Assembly (NCBI RefSeq): GCF_011075055.1
Contig: NC_058141.1
Span: 372,001-436,000, forward strand
Origin: Mangifera indica
Taxonomy: Eukaryota > Streptophyta > Magnoliopsida > Sapindales > Anacardiaceae
Length of the DNA stretch: 64,000 nt
Reading direction: 5' to 3'
Part shown: piece after piece, positions 33,865 to 46,158 of the stretch
How the letters are laid out: each line of letters begins with the position of its first letter
Numbering within the stretch: the stretch's first letter is position 1
Notes under the pieces: generated by a model
Seen by the model: the letters and a program-made list of their open reading frames with translations, nothing else
Told to the model about the DNA's origin: nothing
The model's database searches: none
Position numbers and translations under genes: made by a program

Positions 33865-35654
33865 TTATATGTGTGCACAGAGGGCGAAAATTCCGGCAGA
33901 AATTAATTAACATTGAGCTGTAACTTCCTAGATAGCTCCAATAAGAGAAGAGTAAAATAATTAACAAGAGGAATTTAAAAGAGCAGCCAGCAACCTGCAG
34001 CCGGCAGATATAATTGCTTAAGGAACAATATTAAATATACATATGTTAATTATATAAAATAGCTATATAAATAATATGTTAATCATATAAAAATAAAATA
34101 ATATCAATTATATAATGATATATCATATTTATATCTATTTTATATATTTAAAAAATATATATAATTTATTATTACTTAAAACGACAATAAATAACAGTAG
34201 TATGTGCGCATTAGGCTAGACCTTTGCTTTCTTCTTGATAATTTTTAACCACAATTAGCCACAAGCACATTAGGTACCTGCACTTGTCTGTCCTTAATTT
34301 GAATTTAATGTTTTTATCAAAGTGTTGGTCCACAGGTTTACTGTTCCAACCGGTGGGGTGGACCAATGACTTTAGCATGACATAATTAAAATTTTAAAAT
34401 ATTAAATATATTTATTGGATAATATTGAACATAAATGTTTTCAGCCTAGCAGTGCATGTGCCCAATGGATAACTACCAGTAGTTTTCAAGCCCTTTCTTT
34501 CACCATCCATCCTTTTATGGGCAGGGGTAAATGATTTGATCGGGTACCAAGCTAAATTGGTTTAACAAAGATATTTAAAATAAATCAACGTCTAACAAGT
34601 TTATTCAAATAATTAAATATTAATAATGCTCAACAATTTATTAAAAACATGTAACATAAATATCATACATAAAGTAAATAAAGTAAGGAAAGAAAATGTT
34701 CAATAATTTATAGTAGTTTGTAGCTTTATATTTTAAGCCTCTTATATTCACTTTTTCAAGCAACTTGTTTAAAGTTTCGTTTGTAAATATAGTGTATCTT
34801 TAAAATAGTTTTTTGGAATATTGTCCATATACATTAGTTCTCTAGGATTGTATTTACCATAATAGTTTATTTGAGATTCCACCCATGATTATTTGAATAC
34901 AAAACAATGAATGTAAAATGCCTTAACAAGGCTTATACAAAGAGTTTTGCACAAAAGGTATCTCTCAAGAATATGAATTTGAGCTAGTGAGAGAAATTAA
35001 AGAAGATAATGAGTATACGATTTTACATATATATGATCTCTAACCTATTTTCCATCAAATAGTTTTTAATTTATAGTCTTGGATGGTTAGAATGACTCGT
35101 GTAACCATTGGTTGGGATAATATATCCGTTGAGCTTCGAAATCAACACTTTCTTCATGAATAGTAAGACACATAGTTGTGTGTCAGTTAAAATTTCACTT
35201 TGTTTCGCTTGGTCAATCTTTGGTTAGAGCTTCCAATGGTTGGATTTTCTTCTCTAAAAATGCATGCATAGGCTTTTTATGATGAAGCATGGTTGTTCCA
35301 TCCTTTTCTCCCAAAATTCCATAAACTTGAACGGGGAATCGAATGAAAATGCAAATGACAAAATTTTTCCTATACATGGCCATGTATCTAGTTTGGCTTC
35401 TTTGACTTTGCTCAAAATAGCACACGGAGGCTATACGGTCACTTCTCTTTGTGTTTGGCTTAACACATGAGTGTGTAGGCATGATGCACGGGCATGCATG
35501 CTTTGTTTCTATATTTTTTAAATTTTTGTCCATTTGGTAATATTTTTCACACATTCCTTAGATAATGTTAAACATTCAACTTTGTGTTTTTAACATCATC
35601 AAAATACCTAAGGATATAATAGTAGTTATAGTACATGAGACCTAGAGACCTAAT
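33865..35654. other. Intergenic DNA
   Basis: No gene with recognisable domains. The texture at 34.5-35.6 kb resembles degraded LTR sequence but no ends or domains can be fixed. Confidence 0.45.
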
Positions 35655-36799
35655 CATGTGATAATCATTGACACTATTTGAGCCTTTTGTTACACCGTCC
35701 ACCCCTCTTGGATAAAGGTATCTTATGTGATTGGGTATCAATGAAATCTATGCCTAAATGGTACCAAACTAGAGAAATCATGAAAACCCTAGTTTTTGGG
35801 GATTTATTTATGGGCTATAGCACACAATTTTTTATGGGATAACCATCAATAGTTTTTGAGTCGTTTTTTGCATTATCCCTTTTTGGCTAGAGGTAGACTA
35901 TGTAATCGGTCACTTGTAGAATTTGTACCTAAATCGATCCTAAAATAAAGATATCCTTCAAACCAACTTTTGTGATTTTTTGTGTGCTATAGCACACAAT
36001 ATTTTTATAAGATAACCACTGGTAGCTTTCAAGTCATTTTTTCACCATCCAATCCCTTTTATCAAAATTTGGATGACATGGCTGGTCATTTACAAAATTT
36101 GTGCCTAAATTGGTCTCAAAAGAAGAGAAATCACAAAAACTCCAATTTTAGTGGTTTTTTGCAAGCTATAACATGTGGTTTTTTGTAGGATACTCAATAG
36201 TAGTATTTGAGTTGTTTTTTTTTGGACCGCCTATACCCTCATAAATAGAGGTAGATGACATGATTAGTTACCAACTACATTTATGCCTTAATTAGTCCCC
36301 AAACAGAGAAATCCCCAAAACCCTAATTTTTGCAATTTTTTGTGGGCTATAGCACATGACCCTATTGTGGGATAACCACGATAGTTTTTTATCCTTTTTT
36401 TTAGCACTGTCTATCCCTTTTTAGCTAGAGTTAGATGATGTGATCAATTACCTACTAAATGTGTGCTCAAAATCCTAGTTTGGATTTTTTATGGGCGTAC
36501 GATTTTTTTATGAGATAACCATTGGTTGTTTTAAAGAAGTTTTTTACACCGTCCAACCACTCTTGGCCAAAGTTTGATATTGTGATCAGTCATCTATGAA
36601 ATCTATACTTATATCAGTCCCAAAATGATTATGGGTTATCACATGGTTTTTTTTGTGGGATAACCACTGGTAATTTTTGAGCCATTTTTTGCACCATCCA
36701 TCCTCTCTTAACAAGAGGAGGATCATATGATTAGTCATGTGTGAAATATGTGCCTAAATTGTTAAAACAAAGAAATCCCAAGAACCCCAATTTTGTGAT

Positions 36800-37130
36800 C
36801 CTTGCAATAGGACTAGATTTGAATCAAGCTTGTTTAAACTCGAGCTCGATTTGAATGAGCACAAAACGAGCTAGGTTTTAAGGAAGCTTGAGCTTAAGCC
36901 TGATAATTTAATATTTTCAAGCTTGAGCTTTAAAAGTATTTGACTTGTAAAGCTCGTGAGCTTGAAAAATTCGATATAAATGGATTAAAACAATGTTATT
37001 TTGACCAATACGCATTAAAACAATGTTATTTTAATATCAAATTGAGCTAAAAACCCAAACTTGAGTCGAACTCAAGGTTGACTCCTGTCAAATGAATTAA
37101 ACTCAAGCTCAATTCAACTCAAATCATACC
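36800..37130. mobile_element. GAGCTC-rich MITE-like insertion in the tandem array
   Basis: A segment rich in GAGCTCGA/CTTGAGCTT motifs breaks the array between two normal repeat parts. Its ends are imperfect inverted repeats (GATTTGAATCAAGCTTG and, reversed, GATTTGAGTTGAATTG). A clear target duplication was not found. Confidence 0.45.
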
Positions 37131-37739
37131 TTATTTTGTAAGCTATAGTTCGTAATTTTTTTAGTAAAATAACCATCAATAGTTTTCATGCCATTTTTTG
37201 TACCATCCATCCTCACAGAGCCAAAGGTATATAAAATGATTGGTCACTTATGATATTTGTACCTAAATTAGTCTCAAAATGGAAAAATTCGAAAAACCTC
37301 AGTTTTGGTATTTTTTTTTATGGCTATAGCACACATTTTTTGGAATAATCGGCTATGGTTGTTGAGTTTTTTTTTTTTTGCACCTTCCATCCTCTCTTGG
37401 CCAAAGGTAGAAGACATGATGCTTAAATAGGTCCAAAAATGGAGAAATCCCCAAAAACCTAATTTTTGAGGTTCTTTTATGGGTTATTGCACATGGGTTA
37501 TGATTGTGGGATAACCACAGGTAGTTTTTTAACCATTTTTTGCACCATCCATCTCTTCTTGGTAAGGGGTAGATGATGTGATCGGTCACTTACAAAGTTT
37601 GTGCCTAAATTGGTCCCAAAATGGTGAAATCCCAAAAATTCTAGTTTATGTTGTTTTTTGGGCTATGGCACATGGTTTTTTTTATGGGAGCCATTTTGTA
37701 CACATTCATCTCCTCTTTGTCACAGTAGATAACGTGATC

Positions 37740-38250
37740 ATATTGGAATTTCTTATGTGGGCACACATTGATTATGCTTTTATTTGATTATAACACAACC
37801 AAGTAAATGTATAGTTCATAATAAGCTTATTGAACATTATGTGGTTATATTGTAAAAGCTGAGTATACTTTATATTGAGCCTTTTGATTTGAGTGATAAG
37901 TATGAATTGTTGTGATTTATTGGGCTTTTGATGGGAAAACCCAACAACATATTATATAAAAAGCTAGGTCTCCTTCCCAAAACATACATAAGCAATATAC
38001 ATACATATCCAAGTTATCACATTTTGGTTTTGAGTGTTATTGGGTAAGAAGGCTAGCTTCACATATTGATAATCGATCAAATTTAGAGTTAGATCGATAT
38101 CAACTATGACATATCAGATTTGTCTGTATTCTCAAATCTTTTAATTATTGTATTCTATAGCCTATATATATATGGAGTTGGATAACTGTGTTGATATTTG
38201 ATTGATTAATTGCATGGATATAAAGTTAAAATTTGTGTAATTAATCCTAT
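37740..38250. other. Second interruption of the tandem array
   Basis: About 510 bp unrelated to the array unit replaces normal repeat sequence. It contains TTATATAAAAAG, which could be a TATA element of an LTR fragment. It is not identified further. Confidence 0.4.
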
Positions 38251-39297
38251 TAATTGGTCACCTACAAAATATATGTCTAAATCGTTCCCAAAATAAAAAA
38301 CTCCTAAAAACCTTATTTTTGCGATTTGAGTGTTAATACACATTTTTTAAGCAAGATAACCATCGGTATTTATTTTTGTGTCTTTTTTAGCTCCATCCAT
38401 CCCTTTTTGGCTAAAGGTAACTAATATAATCAGTCACTCACATAATATGTGCCTAAGTCAAACCTAAAATGGAAAAATCTCAAAACCCTAATCATTACGA
38501 ATTTTTTTATAGGCCATCCATGAATTTTTTGTGGGATAACCATCAATTATTTTTAAGGTGCTTTTTGCACCATCCATCTCCTCTTGGTAGAAGGTGGATG
38601 ACATGATCTCTTAGTAAGATAACCATCAATAGTTTACAAGCCTTTTTTTGAACAATCCATGTCATCATAGCAAAAGGTAGATGATGTGATTGGTCATCTA
38701 CAATAATTGTGCTTTAATCGGTCCCAAAACAGAGAAATCCTAAAAACTTTAGTTTTTTGGTGTTTTTTTTTTTTTTTTTGTGGGTTATAGCACATGAACC
38801 TTGATTGTGGGATAACCATTGGTATTTTTTTATCCTTTTTTTGCACTATTCATCCTCTCTTGGCCAAAGGTAGATGATGTGATAAATCACCTGCAAAATT
38901 TGTCCCTAATTCATTTCCAAAATAGGGAAATCCCAAAAATCCTAGTTTTTGTGGTTTTTTATGGGATAGAGCACATGATTTTTCTTGTAAAATAACCATC
39001 AATAATTCTTGAGTTGTATTTTGCATCATCCATCGACTCTTGGCTAGAGATAGATATTGTGATTAGTCACCTATGATATTTGTGCTTATATTAGTCTTGA
39101 AATAAACAAATACAAAAACCCCAATTTTCACAATTTTTTTTTGTAAACTATAACACACATTGTTTTTGTGGGATAACCATAGGTAGTTTTTGAGCCATTT
39201 ATTGCACCATCCATCCTCTCTTTGCCAGAGTTAGATGATGTGATCAGTCAACTATACCTAAATTGGTCCCAAAATAGAGAAATCCCAAAAACTCTAA

Positions 39298-39817
39298 GCA
39301 ATGTGAGATGCCTATATATACCAAATATCTTTCATGTTTTACTAATGTAAGATTTGCTCAAAAGTGTTATATATGTTGAGGTTTGCACCGTTGCTTAAAA
39401 GGACACATGAGTGGCTTGGACATCATTTGTAATATTCTAGTCCAATAGTCAAAACTACTATAAAGATATTATTCATTTTGTATGCATAATTTATCACAGT
39501 TTTGTTTTTAAATTTTATAACCCAAAATGTATCTTGACAACTTAAGAGCTTACAGACTATTTAAATAGTCTTATCCCATAGTGTTTTAAAGACACAAGAT
39601 TTGTCTAAGGGTGTTACATGAAAAGTACCGGTAAATTGTGATTTCTCAAAGATCTTTTGTATAACCATTCATCCCATTTCAATTGATCACAAAGCACAAT
39701 GAATAATTTTGAATGACCATGAAAGGAAATTAATTTGAATTGCTTATTCGATGTTTATTTCTTAAACGACTATTAGCTGGAGGGAGCTTTCATGACATTA
39801 ATAGTAGGATAATGAGC
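39298..39817. repeat. Dispersed repeat copy, probable LTR fragment
   Basis: The stretch from about 39430 to 39570 (TGTAATATTCTAGTCCAATA onward to the region of ATCTTGACAACTTAAGAG) is clearly related to 46388-46525. This is a dispersed repeat, probably from an LTR element. There is no coding sequence. The segment also holds the 3' flank of AKR copy 2. Confidence 0.5.
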
Positions 39818-42544
39818 TTAAATTTCTCCATCCCAGAACGCCTGGATTGATTTATATGGGCCTTGCTCTGATACTGTAAACTCAGCAGGATTTCCTCGGC
39901 TTTGTGGAATTTGTTCTATCTTGTCCAGCTCTTCTTGATTTAATTTCCAATCAAATATATCTAGATTCTCTTTCATTCTCTCTTGGTTAAAGCTCTTCAC
40001 AAGAACACTTACTCCCTGCTCGTAAACCCATCGAAGACAAACCTTCACATGCACCAAATTAAAATAGTTAATTAATAAGCTACTGTAAATGTTCTCACAC
40101 ACACACACGCAGATATATATATATGTGTGTGTGTGTGTGTGTATAATCCCATTGACAATCCCTAAAACTTTCGGGTAAAGCTGGCTAAAACCCCAATTTT
40201 TGCAAATTTTATAGGTTATGACACATGGACCTTGAGTTTCGGGATAAAGCTAGGCCAATATTATGCTGTTTTTCACCCTATCTACCCTCTCATAAGTAAA
40301 TATAGATAACTTAATTGAGAATTCCCAAAACCTGTGAACACAATTGGCCAAAATCTACGATTTTGCAAAACCCCCTATTTTTGTGGTTTTTATGGGTTTT
40401 AACACATGGACCCCAGGGTGGGATAGCTTTAAACTGTTTTTTAGGCCCTTTTTGCCCTACCTATCCTCTCAAGGGACGATTTTATCCACATTGATTGAAA
40501 ATTAAGTTGAATGTAGGTATATAAGTGTGAGGAATAATATCACCCTTTGAGTTAGTTTTTTGGGTAGGAGACCTAACACTTTAGCGGAGTCAACAAGGTA
40601 TTGCCTTCTCTACTCTCGATTGGTTAGGGAGTTACCAGTTTGGAGGCCTAATTAGGGGAAGGTTTCGCCTTCTTTCCTGCTGATTAGCTGGGGAAATACT
40701 GGTCTGGAGGCCCATTTGAGGGAATGTTTCGTCTTCTTTAATTCGGTTGCTTGGTTAAGGGGAGGTTTTGTTATAAGTGGTGATCACTCAAGTCACCCGT
40801 TGAACTAGCTTTTTGGGTGGGAAAGACACTTATGAAGGCCTTAAAAAATATATACCCATACGAAGGACTCATGGAGGCCATAACAATATATATGCAACCC
40901 ATGTGAAGAACTCATGGATAAGGTGTCAGTTTGAATTGGCAGAGACTTCGAGACATGGGATCAAGATTCTCCGGACTAAATTACAAATATTCAGGAACAA
41001 GTTGTCATTTTTTAATTATTTCATAAAGACTTGGAGATTCGTGATCAATTTTCCTTGCTCTATTTTACAACTTTTTAGTGGACTGCTTTCATGAGGCTTT
41101 CACGTGCATGGAGTCTTGTGCACAATTTAAGTCATCTACGTTTATAAGTAGGAGAGAAATTTTCACCCTTTGAGTTAGTCTTTGGGTTGGGAGAGACCAA
41201 TAACACCTAACTCTATTATCAAACCATGATTGTAACAATTTTATCCAAAAGTCGTTATAAGTGACTGATTTATGTGGAACTTCAACCAGTAACTAGTTAT
41301 CCCTGATATAGTTAGTTATGAGGAGTATTGAATCGATAATCTAATGTGTGCGTAAAAGAGGTTGTTGGGTTATCCCAACTTGGGCGAGACTTAAAATAAA
41401 TTCAATCATGTACCTGAGCGACTGACTTCCCTTTGGCACTTGCAATCTCTTTGAGCACTTCAGATTCCATGACTCGGTTAGTTCCCCAAAGTGCTCCTTT
41501 GGCTCCTAATGGCGAGTAAGCCGTTATATGAATGCCCTTTTCCTCACAAAACTTCCTAAGCTTTTTCTGTTGCCAAACTGGGTTCAACTCCACCTTTCAT
41601 AGAAACAAAAACATACAGGGATAAACAACTCAACTTTGAGGGTTTTTTTTTTTTTTTTAAAACCAAAATTATTATTATTATTATTTTTTGTTTTAGAAGT
41701 AAGCGGAGGGAAAGTGAAAGTTTAATCCTCTCTGCAGGAAATCTGAAAGTTTGGTAGCTCCAAGTGTTAACATCCCAATATTAAAATCTGTTAAAGAATT
41801 GACAAACTTGATTGACAGCAGGAGGGATCTTCGCAATTGCAAGCAACTCCTCGAGCTTCTTGCAGGAAAAGTTGCTGACTCCTATGGATTTTGTAAGACC
41901 AAGCTTTTGGCATTCCTCCATGGCTCCCCAAACAGACTCAAAGTCCATTTTGATGATATCCTCTTTCTTCATTGAAAGGCTTGAATCTGAACCAGGCCTC
42001 AAGCTTAAGGGATAATGAATAAGATAGAGATCAAGGTACTCCAATCCGAGATTCCTGTATTCAACAAAATATTGATTACAAATCGGGTTTTCTATCGAAG
42101 GGATAGAAATTTAAGAAATGATCACCAAATGAATCAAACTTTCAGATTTTCGAACAAAACTTTCACTATTGAAAGTTAGATGCTTTTTATAGAAAAGAAA
42201 TAAAGTTGGGTCGTTTAATGGCTACGTTACTTGAGAGTGGTTTGCAGTGCGGGGACGACAAGGTGACCATGGGCATTGTTCAGCCACAGCTTGGAAGTGA
42301 TGAAAAGCTCATCGCGAGACTTTATAAGGCCAAGGCGTAAAGCTTCGGCTATGGCTTCACCAAGAGGCTGCTCGCAGAGGTAAAGTGCAGCTGTATCAAA
42401 ATGTCTGTAGCCGAGTTTAATAGCATAGAGAGTTGATTCTTTTACCGAGTTGGTTGAGTTGAATGGATATTCAGCTGTGCCGAAGCCTAAAAGAGGAAGG
42501 GCTTTGCCATTGGAGGGCAAGGTTATGACTGGAACGCTCACCAT
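39818..42544 (-). CDS. NADPH-dependent aldo-keto reductase (AKR4-like), copy 2
   Basis: Paralogue of the AKR at 29.8-31.7 kb. Four exons, 42544-42231, 42054-41808, 41593-41414 and 40042-39818, join in frame (966 nt, 321 aa). The introns are 176, 214 and 1371 bp. The catalytic tetrad is intact: [21 protein letters not shown]. Other shared blocks are [33 protein letters not shown] and [17 protein letters not shown]. It differs from copy 1 by the third intron, which splits KSVAQ from VCLRW; copy 1 has no intron there. That intron contains repeat units and LTR-like fragments. The substrate is not predictable. Both copies look intact, so recent loss of function is not indicated. Confidence 0.92.
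40094..40142. repeat. CA/AT/GT compound repeat forming an inverted repeat
   Basis: A CA run is followed by an AT run and then a GT run, so the two arms are complementary. It lies about 50 bp inside AKR copy 2 intron 3, next to exon 4. Confidence 0.8.
40150..40470. repeat. Two diverged array units inside AKR copy 2 intron 3
   Basis: Two copies about 180 bp apart (GGGATAAAGCTAGG near 40241 and GGGATAGCTTTAAAC near 40421) carry the CCAATTTTTG, GACACATGGACC and CCCTATCTACCCTCTC blocks of the unit found in the 35.7-39.3 kb array. Confidence 0.65.
40500..41230. mobile_element. LTR-like fragments inside AKR copy 2 intron 3
   Basis: The phrase TCACCCTTTGAGTTAGT recurs at about 40530 and 41160, and a variant CACCCGTTGAACTAGC occurs near 40795. 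Each is preceded by TATAAGT-type text. This looks like partial LTRs of one retrotransposon family. No coding domain remains. Confidence 0.45.
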
Positions 42545-42640
42545 TTTCTCAGGCTATTTCAGTCACTAATATTATTACTTTTATGGTGTAGTGTGGCTTC
42601 TACTCGGGAGTGTGATGGTTTTATAAGTGAAGGGTAGGGC
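42545..42640 (-). promoter_or_regulatory. Core promoter of AKR copy 2
   Basis: On the minus strand, CTTATAAAACC (about 42628-42617) lies about 75 bp upstream of the ATG, a normal distance for a plant TATA box. Confidence 0.5.
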
Positions 42641-44379
42641 CAAGGAAAAGTCTATCCTCTATTAAAAGTAGATACGATCTGAACTAATTTAACTCAAATT
42701 ATTGAATCTATCAATCGATTTAAATGAGTTGAACTCGAATTAGTGCTTTAAATTAATAACTTGGTATCTTATTGACAACTTTTTGATGATATTATAAAGT
42801 AGTTTAAACGAGCTTAAACTGACCTTTAGTTTAGCTCGACTCGGCTTGGATCTTAATCCACCTCAACCCATCACTTTTCCGTTATATGATTTATTTATTT
42901 TTTAGTAATGTGAATCTCTTACTTGAGTTGGATTACTCATTTTAGGTCTAATCAAGTTTCACATTTTGTTGAGAGTGACATTTTCAACCTAGTCAACTTG
43001 AGCTGACCACGACGAGTAGGGGAGAGTCTCAGATCTAATGAACATTTATACACCTACTTTAATAAATAAATTAAAAGTTTAATCTTAATATACCTCATTT
43101 TAATAATTAGGTCAAAAGTTTGTTTTTGTAGGTCTTTTCCTAATTTCAAATTCATGTGCTCTTGTTGCTTGAGTCCCACCTATGCTTACTCAAACTACCC
43201 TGGGGGTAAACAAAAATCTTTTGCATGAGTTGTTCCTGATTCTAAGTTATTAAATTATCGATCTACTCATGGTATTCAATATACATGTGGAAATCATAAT
43301 CTAAGGACTTCCCACATGGAATATCTATTATTCAAAGATTTTTGGTGGATACAAGAATATCAAATGATCTTTGGTATTAGTTGTTCCTGAATTTAAGTTG
43401 ATAAATTAAGTTTTGATTTTAAAAAAGGCCAAATGATATTTTCCATCAAAGGTTCGATGAAATAACATATTCTCATCTTTTATTTGAAAAAAAAAATGTT
43501 TTATCCGTTTGTTAAAATCAATTGCTAGTTTTAACGCTCAAAGTATATTTATATTATTTTATCCAAATATCATTATATTGGGTGTAAATGTCATTTTTCA
43601 AAACTTATTAGGGTCAAATGGACATTACCTCCTATTTTGTTTAATAAATTATTATATTCACTTTATATATTTTCATAAGATATTTATAGTTTTAATATGT
43701 CATTTGCACCCGTACTTTATTACATTTCATTCATTTCTTTTGGATTGTAATTATAATTTTTGAAACTACTAAAGAATATATTAAAAATTTAAAAATTTTG
43801 AAGACACTCCAAACTTTTTATAATTTTAAAACATCTCTAAAATTTTAGTAAATTACAATTTAGCATAAATATATAATTATATATTATTGACACCTCAATT
43901 TATATTTGTATTAGAAATTTTTTATTTTTAATTAAAATTAATATAAATTATGGACATAAAAGTTATTTAATAAACTTTTGGGGTATAATGTTATTTAGCT
44001 AGCCCTTTTTTTTCAATATTTTTATTAAAAAAAATTTAAAGTCATTTCGCCTTTAAACAAGTCTCAATATTGATGTGAAAAAGGAATGCTTTTGGAGATG
44101 GGAAATTGAAATTTTTACCCTCTTTTTTAAATGTGTATACAAATATATCACACATCTCAAACCTTAAACAAAAATATCACAACAGTAATTTATTTCCTTA
44201 AATTACAGACTATAAAATTATTCGGTTAAATTATGTAAAATCAAATATTTAATAATTATTAATAAAATAAATTATAGATTATAATTATAAATTTTTTTCA
44301 TAAATAACTTACATGTGTGTGTATATATATATATATATATTGCAATCAAATTGCATTAATATAAATATATATACATATA
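42641..44379. other. Intergenic DNA, AT-rich
   Basis: No gene. At 42660-42870 is another GAGTTGAACTCG-type dispersed repeat. At about 43427-44010 a segment begins GGCCAAATGATATTTTCC and ends in loosely inverted sequence. It could be a Mutator-type MITE but has no convincing target duplication. Confidence 0.45.
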
Positions 44380-45040
44380 TATTATTTTGTTTTGAGGGGA
44401 ATAAAGCATATATAATAATTTAATATTTTAATATATATTTTACAATAAATTAAAATCTTGGATGAGAGTATATATATAATAATTTAATATATATTTTATA
44501 ATAAATTAGAATTCAAATGTAAACACATCTGGAAGAAAGGATGCATTGACAGAACGATTTAATGATTTAATATATATTTTATAATAAATTAAATTTTTTG
44601 AGAATAAAATAGGCACATGGGAGTATATATATAATAATTTAATATATATTTTATAATAAAAAAAATCTTGGAAAATCTTGAAAAACTGGCACACCTTGGA
44701 AGAAGCATGCATTGACAGAATGATTTAATGTATATTTTATAATAAATTAAAATATTTGAGAATAAAATAGGCATACGGGAGTATATATATAATAATTTAA
44801 TATATATTTTATAATAAAATAAAAATCTTGGAAAACTGACACCCTTGGAAGAATCATGCATTGACAGAATGATTTAATGTATATTTTATAATAAATTAAA
44901 ATTTTTGAGAATAAAATAGGCATATGGGAGTATATATATAATAATTTAATATACATTTTATAATAAAATAAAAATCTTGGCAAAATCCTGAAAACTGACA
45001 CACCAAGCAGAAACATGCATTGACAGAGAATTATTCATTA
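44380..45040. repeat. AT-rich tandem repeat, unit about 150-166 bp
   Basis: About four and a half units repeat in tandem. GCATTGACAG recurs at about 44543, 44709, 44858 and 45017, and GAGAATAAAATAGGCA recurs at about 44600, 44758 and 44916. Long frames on the minus strand are only reflections of this repeat. Confidence 0.85.
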
Positions 45041-45662
45041 ATTAAAGTCTTGAGAATTGAGTATATATAATAAATTAATATATATTTTCCAAAAAAAAAA
45101 TTAACCTTGGAAGTAGAGATGCGTTAGAACCGTATAAAATAATTTGTATCATAAAAGACAAAAAAAACGCACACTTGTTTGTATAGTTTATATGAGTTTT
45201 CTTTCTTTCAATTTATGTGAATTAATAAGAGGGAGAAAGAAAAGTTAATACAAACCCAATTAGCCATTGTTGGGAGAAGAAGAAGATGTCTAGTAGATTG
45301 ACAACAAAAAAGAGAAGATAATAGGTTAGAGTCATTCACTTTCAGAATAAAAAGGAGCGGATTTGTTCCTCTTTTATGTATAGGAAACTGTTTATGTTAA
45401 AGAAACGTGTTTCCCTTTTATTTAAAATTACCAAAATGACCCCAAAAAGTTTTATACCAGTTTCACGTCTTTCCAAAAATCAAAACGTTTCAAATTCATG
45501 GAAACGCACACTCCTGTGTGTTTCCATGCTTCTTAGGCAACAGGGGGCACAAGGCCAAGAGAAGAGGGGGCAGCATCAAAAGTGGAGGGTAGGAAAGCAT
45601 ATCAGAACCAACCCAAAACTCGTCTTGAGAGTTTAAGTAGCTTAACGATCAAATCCTCCTAA
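45041..45662. other. Intergenic DNA
   Basis: No gene recognised. The right end (CATCAAATCCTCCTAA type) is part of the repeat that received the Harbinger-like MITE copy B. Confidence 0.5.
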
Positions 45663-46155
45663 GGGGGTATTTGGTTTAGGTAATATTTTATTACTAAAAC
45701 AAGAAGATTACTTTGGAGATAAATTACTGATAAAATTATTAGGTATAAATGATTATTACGTTTGATAAAATTTGATAAAAATAAATGGTATAAATAATTA
45801 ATATGTTTGGTTAACAGTAATAAAAGAATACTAATAAATTATTTTACTTAAATACCCTTGAATATAATTATTTTTAAATATTTTAAAATTATTTGTTATA
45901 TTAATTAAAAATAAATTTATTTTTTTAAATTAATAAATAATAATATAATTATAACAAATCAAGATTACCTTAGTAATCTTTTACTACTTAAGATGAATGT
46001 GGTAATCAAATTACTATATATATTATTTGTCACATCAGCATTGGTAATAAAAGATTACTGTAATATTTTATTATTAACAAACCAAACAAGGTAATATAAA
46101 TAATAAAATATAGATTACCAAGGTAATCTTTAAAATATCTCAACCAAACGCCCCA
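45663..46155. mobile_element. Harbinger/Tourist-like MITE, copy B
   Basis: A 493-bp element begins GGGGGTATTTGG and ends CCAAACGCCCCA, with TAA on both sides (45660-45662 and 46156-46158). It aligns end to end with copy A at 33.4-33.9 kb. The host sequence ATCAAATCCTCCTAA before it recurs uninterrupted at about 46278, giving an internal empty site. Confidence 0.88.
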
Positions 46156-46158
46156 TAA

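Larger units (their letters stand above)
35655..39297. repeat. Degenerate tandem array of about 175-bp units between the AKR copies
   Basis: About 16 head-to-tail units recur. Each combines GTGCCTAAATTGGTCCCAAA, a CCCTAATTTTTG block, GGGCTATAGCACATG, GGGATAACCAT, a TTTTTGCACCATCCATCC block and GGTAGATGATGTGATC. The GTGCCTAAAT-type anchor occurs at about 35752, 35931, 36102, 36285, 36462, 36605, 36750, 37258, 37419, 37600, 38272, 38449, 38710, 38908, 39081 and 39250. The usual spacing is 161-198 bp, with two shorter steps. Two interruptions (about 36800-37130 and 37740-38250) are insertions. Units are strongly diverged, so the array is old. Confidence 0.85.

Noticed and set aside
33749..33967. 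Minus-strand frame containing IKYYSNLLLP
   Set aside because: The same peptide appears at 46030-46224 because both frames lie in copies of the same MITE; it is not a gene.
35655..39297. CRISPR-like repeat-spacer organisation
   Set aside because: The whole unit is repeated and diverged, without identical repeats and unique spacers, and the DNA is plant nuclear.
44506..45016. Three overlapping Tyr/Ile-rich frames
   Set aside because: They are read-throughs of the 160-bp AT-rich tandem repeat.
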